This document shows positions 55,586 to 63,032 of a stretch of DNA of 64,000 nucleotides, piece after piece; positions within the stretch are counted from its first letter, which is position 1, and each line of letters opens with the position of its first letter. The stretch comes from Chryseobacterium sp. 39-10 (lineage in GTDB: Bacteria; Bacteroidota; Bacteroidia; Flavobacteriales; Weeksellaceae), in assembly GCA_001898255.1 (NCBI GenBank), contig MKTK01000003.1:55685-119684 (forward strand), read 5' to 3'. Made by a program: the position numbers and the translations under genes. The notes below the pieces were generated by a model, which was given only the letters and a program-made list of their open reading frames with translations, did not search any database and had not been told where the DNA came from.

Positions 55586-56872
55586 TTATCTATCTAATTC
55601 TCTTAATAACCATCTAGATAATCTCCCACTTTTATTATCTGCAGCAACTACTCTTCCATCGGGAAGGAATACACACTGGCACTCATCTGTTAAAAGTTTC
55701 AATTTATTATTTTCAACATATACCAAACCCGTAGCCTTTAATTTTTCCAAAAAACCAGCTAGTGAAGTGTAAGCACTCTCAGAAATAATAAACTCCTCCA
55801 GCTTATCATCATTAGTTAAATCAATCTGTTCCTTTTTACATAGTTCATTAATAATAACAAATTGTTTTTCATCAAGTTCGGTGGGACTCCAATCTGCTAC
55901 TTCCGAATGCTCTATTAAAGATTCGTTTTTGTAATCATGGTAAAAATATTCCCAGCCTAATTTCCCTTCACATTCTTTAATTCGGCAATCCAAAAACGGT
56001 TTAACAGGCTCTATTGTTAGATCTTCGCCAAATACATCCATTGATAACTCTTTAAATCTATAGGTAAGACGTGTCCATATAAGTTCAAGAAAAAAAAGTG
56101 TTGGATTATAAGCTGACGAAGTATAAAATGACCACCAATTTTCACTATTTAACGGTACACCTCCTGGCATTCCATTTTGTTTCATCATAGAATAATTATT
56201 GCAAATTATAAGATTTGGAAAATTATGTGGTCCAAATCCTCCAATAATGTTTTTATTGTCTTTTGAGATATTACTCTCAAGATACTCTACAAAAGATTTT
56301 CTAAAGGCATATTCATTTGAAAAGCCATTATAACCCCAAAGAATTCTTACAGGTAGGACTGACTCAAGTTTTAATGCATTAAAGATACCTTCTTCATATA
56401 TTGATAATTCTCCCGCCTTCTTTGCTGTAACATCTTTTCTGCAAATTGATCGAAAGCCATCTCGGAATTGTCTAATCATATAAGGTTGGGGTTCTACATT
56501 TTCATAATAATCAACAATAAATTGTAAATTCTTATATCCTTCTTTAATATCTTTTGACTGAAGATTTTTTTTAACTTGAATTACTACAATAACATTTTCA
56601 GGATCATAAGTATAACTATCTGTATGTGGAATCTTATATCCGTCACCCTCAACTAACATTACATCAAATTCAATACTACTTCCTTTTATAAAGCTATTTT
56701 TAATAACTTTTAAATTCAATTCCGAAAATATAGATTTTTCCAAGATGTCCTTGGTCAACCCCTCATACATTGCTCCAATCGTTGGTGGGTGCCTAATTTT
56801 TTGTTGATTAAGAATTTCTTTTTCAGCCAAAACAAATTCATTTAAAAGATCTGCTAAACTTGAAATTTGCAT
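55586..56872 (-). CDS. DUF6602-like protein with PD-(D/E)XK-type core
   Basis: 428 residues. The N-terminal 200 match my memory of DUF6602: TIGAMYEGLTKDILEKSIF, then IEFDVMLVEG and VIVVIQVKKN. The Asp (EFD) and Gln-x-Lys (QVK) fit a restriction-endonuclease-like fold. The C-terminal region (about 320-428) is helical and may hold a winged helix. It is last of three genes downstream of the CBASS operon, 47 bp after its neighbour. It could be a nuclease effector, but active-site assignment is tentative. Confidence 0.65.
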   Translation of the reverse strand: MQISSLADLLNEFVLAEKEILNQQKIRHPPTIGAMYEGLTKDILEKSIFSELNLKVIKNSFIKGSSIEFDVMLVEGDGYKIPHTDSYTYDPENVIVVIQVKKNLQSKDIKEGYKNLQFIVDYYENVEPQPYMIRQFRDGFRSICRKDVTAKKAGELSIYEEGIFNALKLESVLPVRILWGYNGFSNEYAFRKSFVEYLESNISKDNKNIIGGFGPHNFPNLIICNNYSMMKQNGMPGGVPLNSENWWSFYTSSAYNPTLFFLELIWTRLTYRFKELSMDVFGEDLTIEPVKPFLDCRIKECEGKLGWEYFYHDYKNESLIEHSEVADWSPTELDEKQFVIINELCKKEQIDLTNDDKLEEFIISESAYTSLAGFLEKLKATGLVYVENNKLKLLTDECQCVFLPDGRVVAADNKSGRLSRWLLRELDR

Positions 56873-56919
56873 AAAAAATATTTTTATTAGTACTCTAAAA
56901 ACGTTTAAAAGAACCGCAA

Positions 56920-57507
56920 TTAAATTTCTTGATGATAATATTCATCTAGATTTGATAAATATTTTTTTATTAGGTTCACATCAATTTTTGTTTCGAACTG
57001 ATCATTATCAGAAACAACCGTGTAGGTTACTGTTCTTACTAAAAACCTTATCGCTTCTTTTATTTCTTCATCATGTAATTCTGTAAAGAAAGTCTGATAA
57101 GCTTGAAATGGAATGTAATAGGAGTTTTCACTTTTTACGTAATAAATATAAAATCTTTCTGAAAGAAGATTAAGAAAACTTTCTATTCCACTTTTAAAAT
57201 AATTGAGTAGTTCATAAAATAAAACATGATTGAACTCAAAATGTAATTTATATCCCAAATCTACTTTAGTAGCAAGATATTTATCTTTATAATGAGCCGC
57301 ATATAATTTATAAAATTCATTTTCCGAGTTGAGAACATCTGAAAGTTTTTTTCCTTGGTATTCTAAAAGAATATCTTCAAATTGATTTAGCTTTTCATTT
57401 GTGAAAAATTCGTTATAATTATCAAAATCCCGATGTCTGAACGAAGAGTCCTGCTCATTTAATCTTCTATACAATCTAATTTTCTTTTGTGCTGATGTTA
57501 AATTCAT
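56920..57507 (-). CDS. unrecognised 195-residue protein of the CBASS-adjacent trio
   Basis: No family recognised. The protein is Tyr/Phe/Glu-rich and mostly helical by eye (KLNQFEDILLEYQGKKLSDVL), without signal peptide, TM helix or catalytic motif. It starts 2 bp after the stop of the 210-residue gene, so it is tightly coupled to it. It is probably a structural or sensor partner of one of its neighbours. Confidence 0.6.
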   Translation of the reverse strand: MNLTSAQKKIRLYRRLNEQDSSFRHRDFDNYNEFFTNEKLNQFEDILLEYQGKKLSDVLNSENEFYKLYAAHYKDKYLATKVDLGYKLHFEFNHVLFYELLNYFKSGIESFLNLLSERFYIYYVKSENSYYIPFQAYQTFFTELHDEEIKEAIRFLVRTVTYTVVSDNDQFETKIDVNLIKKYLSNLDEYYHQEI

Positions 57508-57509
57508 AG

Positions 57510-58079
57510 TTATTTATTTTTGTTAAATTTATTAAGAAAGTTATTGAAATTAAAACCAATTCCTGCAATATTAGGTTTAAGTTCCAAATTGTCTAAATCC
57601 CACAATTTTTCCCACATATTTTCCCTTTCGTTAAGATTTTGCTTTCTTTCCCTTTTTAAACTTTGTTTGATTTTATCTAATTTAGACTTATATTCTGGAG
57701 TATAATTTGGTTTGTTTACAAAATTGATTTCAAAATCTTCTATTTTTAAGCTCACATTTGAGGGGTTAGATTCTATAAAACCTTTGATAATTTCTGTGTG
57801 AAGCCAGAATGCTAGATTATGTAATCTCGATTGATAACCTGTTAATGCCAAATCACCATCTTCAATTGAAAAATCACCATCAATGATTTTTAAATCATTT
57901 TCATGCGGTTTATCAATATCGTTGATTAAATAGTTGATATCTTTATAAAGAGTTTCTATAAAGTTTGGATTTTCATTTCTTAATGGCTCAATTACCGAAA
58001 TAATGTATTCATCCAAGGATTTTTTCTCGGTATTTCTTATTTCTTCTATAATATTTAAATATTCTGTTCTTTGTAGCAT
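57510..58079 (-). CDS. unrecognised protein of the CBASS-adjacent trio (first gene)
   Basis: About 189 residues from the ATG at 58079 (MLQRTEYLN); the frame is open to 58142, but the extra codons look untranslated. It has a helical N-terminus, a motif GDFSIEDGDLALTGYQSRLHN and a Lys/Glu-rich helix (KLDKIKQSLKRERKQ). The motif is reminiscent of contractile-tail or phage baseplate proteins, but this is weak. A gap of 110 bp separates it from the NUDIX effector gene, so it may start a separate unit. No function assigned. Confidence 0.6.
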   Translation of the reverse strand: MLQRTEYLNIIEEIRNTEKKSLDEYIISVIEPLRNENPNFIETLYKDINYLINDIDKPHENDLKIIDGDFSIEDGDLALTGYQSRLHNLAFWLHTEIIKGFIESNPSNVSLKIEDFEINFVNKPNYTPEYKSKLDKIKQSLKRERKQNLNERENMWEKLWDLDNLELKPNIAGIGFNFNNFLNKFNKNK

Positions 58080-58189
58080 TGTATTATTTTTATGAAAAAT
58101 ACAGCTTTCTCGGCTGCATAAATATGATAACAATATTACCATTGCGAGGACTTAAAAACAATTAATATTATTGTGTACTTTAGTGATGA

Positions 58190-59005
58190 TTATTTACTCC
58201 ATTTCAGATTTTGAGCATATTTAGTGTGAGGAGCAATTTCATACTTGAATCCTTTTGCGCCTGCGTCATGTCCTAAACTTTGAATAATTTCATCTGTAAC
58301 CCAGATATAATCTTCAGAAGAATTTTCTTTCAGTTTTTTTAAAATAGGTAATTGTTCATTGTTAATTACTAAATCAAAGACATCATAAACAAACATTCCT
58401 TTCCCCTTCATATTCAAATCTATTATTGGAGTTTTAATTGTTTTTTTAAATTTATAATCGATATATCTGAAGTCCCATCCTGGCAAAATTTTCGTTGTAA
58501 GAAGCTCTTCACAAAATTCTCTCCAGGGGGAGGTTTCCCTATCTTCTTTTGAATCATACCACTTAAAAAACTCTATTACATTCTTCCCTTTTACATAAAC
58601 TCTCAAATCATTTTTGGCTATCCCTTTTTCTGTTTCAAATTTTCTATCTGGTCTAACCTCTAATTTTTCGTATATCTTTTCAGAGCCAGGTAATGTTTTG
58701 TAACATCCTCCAACAGGCTGAAAATAATTTCTCGTCCTACTTTTTACAAGAAGATATTCATTCTCAACTTGAATTCTGAATAAATAAGAAATAGACAACC
58801 GAATTTCTTTTTCTCTGTAAAGCATTTTTGTCAGAAAAAAAAAGCCTAATTTATTGTAGTTTTCGTACAGAAAGTTTACTAATAAAGTAAGTATTATAAC
58901 GTAACCTGCCCGTGAGTATGATGATTCATATAAATTATGCTTATCAAAAAAACCAACCGCGACAAGAACCATGGGAACGGATAATTTTGCTAATATATTT
59001 TTCAT
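58190..59005 (-). CDS. cap16: CBASS effector: two TM helices plus SMODS-associated NUDIX-like domain
   Basis: 271 residues. TM helices at about 5-22 and 33-52 precede a cytoplasmic NUDIX-like domain with FQPVGGCYK (about 95-103) and the Nudix-box core REFCEE (162-167). This architecture matches the Cap16 (TM-NUDIX) CBASS effectors, thought to respond to the cyclic nucleotide and damage the inner membrane. The upstream part of the Nudix box is degenerate, so ligand binding rather than hydrolysis is likely. It overlaps the TRIP13-like gene by 4 bp. Confidence 0.85.
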   Translation of the reverse strand: MKNILAKLSVPMVLVAVGFFDKHNLYESSYSRAGYVIILTLLVNFLYENYNKLGFFFLTKMLYREKEIRLSISYLFRIQVENEYLLVKSRTRNYFQPVGGCYKTLPGSEKIYEKLEVRPDRKFETEKGIAKNDLRVYVKGKNVIEFFKWYDSKEDRETSPWREFCEELLTTKILPGWDFRYIDYKFKKTIKTPIIDLNMKGKGMFVYDVFDLVINNEQLPILKKLKENSSEDYIWVTDEIIQSLGHDAGAKGFKYEIAPHTKYAQNLKWSK

Positions 59006-59886
59006 ACAATTTTAGGACTTGGATTAAGTTTTTCAATCGTTTCTTTTACAGATTCAAAATCAAGAGGTTTATCTGGAAAGCATTTAGCCACAGCTTCAGG
59101 TAATATTCTTAATCTTATATCTGAAAAAGAAAATGCAAGCCCTTCATTAGATTCTTCTCCTGACAAATTAGCTAATTCTTCAAACTGCTTATCCGTAATT
59201 TCAACACCATCAAGGGAGGTTTTAAAAAGAAGCACTCTTTCCTCAAAGGTGGGGCGCTCAAATTCTAAAATAATTGCTGCCCTTCTCACGATAGCTTCAT
59301 CAAGAAAATGCAATCTGTTTGTGGACATAAACAATATTGCTCGCCCATTTAGTTCACGAATTTCATCAATTTTTTGAATTAATGTATTTACGGCTGCTTT
59401 TTCTTCTTGATGCATTTGCATAGTTGATCTAGTCGAAGCAATTGCATCGGCTTCGTCAATTAGTAAAAATGCTATCCGCTTCTTCCCTGCTTGGGTTTTT
59501 AGTTCAGCAAATGCATCATTTACTAAATTGCCCATTTGCCCATGAAGACCTTCTCCTCTTACTCTTGTACTCAGTTTTAGAAAAAAACCTTCCTTTTTTA
59601 ATTCTCTAAGCATTCTATCCGCAATGGCTTCGGCAGAAACAGTTTTGCCTGTTCCTGCGTCACCGGCCAATATAATTAATGGATATTTTTCTTTCAGTTG
59701 TGAAATTACTGGAAGTTCTGTTTTATGAAATTTTTTGCTCCACTCAACAAGACCTTCTTGATCCAGCAAGAGCTTCAGGTTTGAGAGTATCCTATTATAT
59801 TTGTTTTCAAAACCAATTAAGTGTTTAGCTCTTTCAGCAATTTCTCTACTAGGAAGTTCTGTTATATTATCGAAAATTGTGCTCAT
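59002..59886 (-). CDS. cap6: CBASS TRIP13/Pch2-like AAA+ ATPase
   Basis: 294 residues, a single AAA+ domain. Walker A GDAGTGKT (75-82), Walker B FLLIDEAD with Asp144-Glu145, sensor 1 FMSTN and the arginine segment IVRRAA are present. The pore-facing segment KLSTRVRGEGLHGQM is typical of TRIP13-like proteins. In type III CBASS this ATPase disassembles the HORMA-CD-NTase complex and so switches signalling off. It starts 2 bp after the HORMA gene. Confidence 0.92.
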   Translation of the reverse strand: MSTIFDNITELPSREIAERAKHLIGFENKYNRILSNLKLLLDQEGLVEWSKKFHKTELPVISQLKEKYPLIILAGDAGTGKTVSAEAIADRMLRELKKEGFFLKLSTRVRGEGLHGQMGNLVNDAFAELKTQAGKKRIAFLLIDEADAIASTRSTMQMHQEEKAAVNTLIQKIDEIRELNGRAILFMSTNRLHFLDEAIVRRAAIILEFERPTFEERVLLFKTSLDGVEITDKQFEELANLSGEESNEGLAFSFSDIRLRILPEAVAKCFPDKPLDFESVKETIEKLNPSPKIV

Positions 59887-59888
59887 AT

Positions 59889-60398
59889 TTATTTAAAATT
59901 CTTTTTTTGTAATTCATATCCATTGCTTGCATACAACTGTGCATCTGACTGTTGCAGATGCGGAAAATTATTATTAATATCTGTACTACCCCAACTGAGT
60001 TTTAATTCCTTTTGAAAATTTGTTTTCTCTTCAGAAGTTAGGTTCCTCCATTTCTGAGTATGAGATAATATAATTGATAGTGAAGTGTTATCAGTATCTG
60101 GCCAATCATTATTTTTCCCAGCACGTTCGCTGTCTGTTGCATCACCTAAATCATTTACAATAAATTTAGCTGCTTTCACGGGCAAACCCGTATTGGTATT
60201 AATCAAGGTTATGCTTACTGATTGTAAATAATATTTTTCTGCATATTTGAGCACATCATGGAAAACTTTATCTACATATTCCATTGTCCACTTATTAGTT
60301 CGTCTGGCAATTGTTCTGATATCTGCCTCACAGCTTTCAAATGTTTTTCTTATATCAAGAACCGTATAAGTATTTGTTTTTGTATTTGTTCCGTACAT
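59889..60398 (-). CDS. cap7: CBASS HORMA-domain sensor/activator
   Basis: 169 residues, single HORMA domain. The N-terminus (TYTVLDIRKTFESCEADIRTIA), YVDKVFHDVLKYAEKYYL and the C-terminal safety-belt region ending DAQLYASNGYELQKKNFK match bacterial HORMA proteins as I remember them. It is thought to sense a phage peptide, close around it, and activate the CD-NTase. Only one HORMA gene is present, so the single-HORMA version of type III CBASS applies. It lies 8 bp after the CD-NTase gene. Confidence 0.85.
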   Translation of the reverse strand: MYGTNTKTNTYTVLDIRKTFESCEADIRTIARRTNKWTMEYVDKVFHDVLKYAEKYYLQSVSITLINTNTGLPVKAAKFIVNDLGDATDSERAGKNNDWPDTDNTSLSIILSHTQKWRNLTSEEKTNFQKELKLSWGSTDINNNFPHLQQSDAQLYASNGYELQKKNFK

Positions 60399-60406
60399 AG
60401 TTTAAT

Positions 60407-61393
60407 TTATTTAATGTTAAAGGTTGGGCCGAAGACACTTTTCCATTCTTGTATAGTATCTCCTTCATTATTTCTTGCTTGAGCAAAGTTCAAAGTATCA
60501 AATGCCTCTTCAGCTTCTTCAATAATTTCATTCCACCTCGGTATGGTCATTCTCTTTGCAACATTATTTTCTTTATTTGTATTGTCTGCAACATATATTG
60601 GAGAATCGTATTGTGATGGAACATTAAGAATGGAATCTTGAAAAATAATTTCTGGAAATTCACTAGAACTTACAAATTCAAAAAAACGAATGATTCCTTC
60701 TTCGATATTTGTTTGGATTCCTTTATTTATATCAAGATAGGCAACAATCAATTCAATCGCAAAAGAAGATAATCCCGGTTCATTATCAGAAGGTTTTAAT
60801 TCTTTGTAATTTCTCCACCATTTTATAGCTCTTACAATTGAAGTGTAAGCAGAGTTTTCCTGTCTCCTATTAAGTGAAAAACTTAACTGCTTGGAAATAC
60901 TTGTAATGTACTTTTTACCGTTGCCATGTCTGCTGGGCTGCCATACATAATCCTTTGGTGTACTTAATGGAACTACAGGAACAATATCAACACTTAATCC
61001 AGAACCTGAAAAATATATTGTTACAGACTTTGTATTGCCTGCAGCATCCACATCTTTAGATATGTCTTTTTGCGGATAAATTTCTTCTAAATATTCTACA
61101 ATAAAATCAAAAAGCTTCCCAATGTCATTATGAATATCTTCATCACCAGTAACAAAAAGTACAAGATCAATATCTATAGGATGGTCTCCTGTAGGCTTCA
61201 AAATCGTATGCTTTTTCCACGAACCAGCGAGAAGATATTTCTCAACCTTTAATCCGTGTCTGTCATCTTCAGCAATTTTTTTATCTAATTTTTCTTTCAG
61301 GTTGTTTACCTGATTTCTATACTTGCCCATGTTTTCAGGCTGCAGTTTGATTTTACTAATAAAAAACTGTAAATCTTTGTCTGATAATTTCAT
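60407..61393 (-). CDS. CBASS CD-NTase (cyclic oligonucleotide synthase)
   Basis: 328 residues. The nucleotidyltransferase active site is complete: Gly57-Ser58 (AGSWKKHT), metal-binding Asp74 and Asp76 (PIDIDLVLF) and the third Asp136 (LSVDIVPV). A helical C-terminal domain (about 180-320) follows. The product cannot be read from sequence; HORMA-associated CD-NTases of clades C and D often make cyclic tri-AMP. It is the first gene of the operon, with a TACATTTG -7 box at 61497-61490 and a palindrome just upstream. Confidence 0.93.
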   Translation of the reverse strand: MKLSDKDLQFFISKIKLQPENMGKYRNQVNNLKEKLDKKIAEDDRHGLKVEKYLLAGSWKKHTILKPTGDHPIDIDLVLFVTGDEDIHNDIGKLFDFIVEYLEEIYPQKDISKDVDAAGNTKSVTIYFSGSGLSVDIVPVVPLSTPKDYVWQPSRHGNGKKYITSISKQLSFSLNRRQENSAYTSIVRAIKWWRNYKELKPSDNEPGLSSFAIELIVAYLDINKGIQTNIEEGIIRFFEFVSSSEFPEIIFQDSILNVPSQYDSPIYVADNTNKENNVAKRMTIPRWNEIIEEAEEAFDTLNFAQARNNEGDTIQEWKSVFGPTFNIK

Positions 61394-61446
61394 TTTTTTT
61401 GTTTATTAAATTTATTACATCAAACTCTTATCCTACAATAGCAGTA

Positions 61447-61461
61447 ATGACAAACTGTCAT
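61447..61461. promoter_or_regulatory. palindrome in the CBASS leader
   Basis: ATGACA-AAC-TGTCAT, perfect 6-bp arms, about 23-37 nt after the predicted CBASS transcription start. Possible operator or leader hairpin. Confidence 0.45.
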
Positions 61462-61489
61462 AAAAGTCTGATTTTAATATAAATAGAGC

Positions 61490-61534
61490 CAAATGTAATT
61501 TTATTTTTCAAAAATATATTACGGAAATCCGTAA
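61490..61534 (-). promoter_or_regulatory. CBASS promoter with an operator at the -42 position
   Basis: The -7 box TACATTTG (61497-61490, minus strand) has no good -33 box. In its place lies the perfect palindrome TTACGGAAATCCGTAA (61519-61534), centred about 42 nt before the predicted start. That is the usual position of an activator touching RNA polymerase, or of a repressor covering the promoter. Confidence 0.5.
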
Positions 61535-61615
61535 GCATATTATAATCTTTTAAAGAACCTCAAAAAAAACCACTACTTCTTTCTCAATTATAAAATGATA
61601 CTAAAAATTGGTAAA

Positions 61616-61645
61616 CTCCAAGTATCATTTTTAGGATACCTGGAG
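61616..61645 (-). terminator. terminator of the 58-residue protein gene
   Basis: CTCCA-A-GTATC pairs with GATAC-C-TGGAG with one mismatch, 11 bp after the stop, with a T stretch following on the minus strand. Confidence 0.55.
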
Positions 61646-61656
61646 CTTAAATGGAG

Positions 61657-61833
61657 TTACTTTTCCTTGGTAACTCCTTTGAAGGGAGTGTTACTAGAAG
61701 TTTTTACATCCATAAATCTACCTGTAGCAGTATCACGTTTCACCCAAGAATCTGTTTGGGGATTGTAGGTTTGTGAACGCCCCTTAACTGCTCTGTTTCT
61801 GTGACCGTCTCCAGTCGGTTTGTTAGTTGCCAT
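61657..61833 (-). CDS. 58-residue basic protein (conserved small family)
   Basis: ATG at 61833 to TAA at 61657. It is strongly basic, rich in Lys, Arg and Thr, with the segments NKPTGDG, GRSQTYNPQTDSW and TGRFMDVK. From memory this matches a widespread family of 55-60 residue bacterial proteins of unknown function. No signal peptide or TM. It has its own terminator and lies between the CBASS promoter and the sigma-like gene, so it may be a nucleic-acid-binding accessory. Identity of the family is from recall only. Confidence 0.7.
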   Translation of the reverse strand: MATNKPTGDGHRNRAVKGRSQTYNPQTDSWVKRDTATGRFMDVKTSSNTPFKGVTKEK

Positions 61834-61901
61834 AATTAGTATGCTTTTTTTCCTTTAACATTCTAGGCCATAAAGGAATTGACCATTGAACAAACTTCAA
61901 A

Positions 61902-61979
61902 CATATACTAATTCCATTAGAAAGATTTTTTTAACTTTGAAGCATATGAGCCTATCCACTCATATACTAATTCCATTAG
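61902..61979. repeat. two 19-bp direct repeats around the sigma-like gene's promoter
   Basis: CATATACTAATTCCATTAG occurs at 61902-61920 and again at 61961-61979. A -7 box TAACTTTG lies between them (61932-61939). The first repeat covers the -33 region and the second lies after the predicted start, as expected for paired operators. Confidence 0.7.
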
Positions 61980-61999
61980 TAATGCTTTTTGGTATATAG

Positions 62000-62695
62000 A
62001 TGAATGTAGAACAAAAAAAAACCGATGAAATAGTTTTTGAGACATTACCTAGTGATGAGCTTATAGATTATATTTCTTTTAAGGAAGAATATCCTGAAGA
62101 AGCTGCTGCAGCGTTTACTGAGTTTTGTAGTAGATTTGAAAGAGATATTTTACAAAAAGCAGAAATATATTGTAATAAATTTAATTACAGTGAGGTTGTT
62201 GCACTTGAAATAGCAACTTGTGCTTTTGCCAGAGTTTGGAAATATCACTCTTTTAATAAAAGTAAAGCCAAATATCCGGATGATATTGATCGGTCGATTT
62301 TGCTATGGCTTTATCCAATACTATATACTCAATTAATAAAGTATGGAGATCTAAATACCTGTGCGGAACCTGATGAGGAAGATTTATCAATTGTAGAGAA
62401 TATTGATGGTCTAATCTCGTTAACAATAGGAGACGACGATATACAAAAGAAAAGAGAGCTGAAAATTAGATTAGAAATCATTGAGAGAGCTATGCTTGGT
62501 TTATCTGAAAAACATAAGATTGTGTATCTTACATATAAAGCTTACGAAAATACCGGAAAGAAAAATCTACCAAGATCGGTGGGTAAAAAATTGAGAGACA
62601 AATTAAATTTAGTTCAAAATTCAATTCAGGTTTATAAAAAAGAAGCTAACGATCATATTAATAACTATCTAAAAGCTTTCAATGGGAATAGATAA
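62000..62695 (+). CDS. sigma-70-like (ECF-type) protein
   Basis: 231 residues. The N-terminal half has a region-2-like helix pair (FTEFCSRFERDILQKAEIYCNKFNYSEVVA is one continuous helical block, then CAFARVWKY). The C-terminal half (LGLSEKHKIVYLTYKAY, then an RSVGKKLRDKL helix) resembles region 4 with its DNA-reading helix. The match is distant but the order fits an ECF sigma factor. It overlaps the next gene by 14 bp. It could turn on CBASS or the trio itself; this is inference. Confidence 0.65.
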   Translation: MNVEQKKTDEIVFETLPSDELIDYISFKEEYPEEAAAAFTEFCSRFERDILQKAEIYCNKFNYSEVVALEIATCAFARVWKYHSFNKSKAKYPDDIDRSILLWLYPILYTQLIKYGDLNTCAEPDEEDLSIVENIDGLISLTIGDDDIQKKRELKIRLEIIERAMLGLSEKHKIVYLTYKAYENTGKKNLPRSVGKKLRDKLNLVQNSIQVYKKEANDHINNYLKAFNGNR

Positions 62696-63032
62696 AAAAT
62701 ATATAGGAAAGGTTACAGAGACTAACCTTGATGATTGGTTACACTCAACAGGTTTTTTATTTTCTCAGAATAAAACTCAGATAGAGAGATTTAATAAGCT
62801 TTATGAGGATTATGATTTTAAGTTGAAAAATACCAATATTAATGTCAAATCAATTATTGATGGTTCTTTTTGTATTGAAAAAAAATCAAAAATTATATCA
62901 ATTGACAAAAACTTAGGTCTTGAAATAGAAAATTTGAAAATGGTCGCAAGAAAAGGGCAAAGCAATATTTCTCAAAGCGTCTATGACAAAATGAAAGAGA
63001 ATCAAAAAAAGAAAAAAGGTGATCGATATTAG
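62682..63032 (+). CDS. 116-residue protein of the sigma/peptidase trio
   Basis: No family recognised. It is soluble and basic at the C-terminus (KMKENQKKKKGDRY), with segments DDWLHSTGFLF and VKSIIDGSFCIEKKSK. It overlaps both neighbours by 14 bp, so the three proteins are made together. Its place between a sigma-like protein and an ImmA/IrrE peptidase suggests an anti-sigma factor or protease substrate, not shown by sequence. Confidence 0.6.
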   Translation: MGIDKKYIGKVTETNLDDWLHSTGFLFSQNKTQIERFNKLYEDYDFKLKNTNINVKSIIDGSFCIEKKSKIISIDKNLGLEIENLKMVARKGQSNISQSVYDKMKENQKKKKGDRY

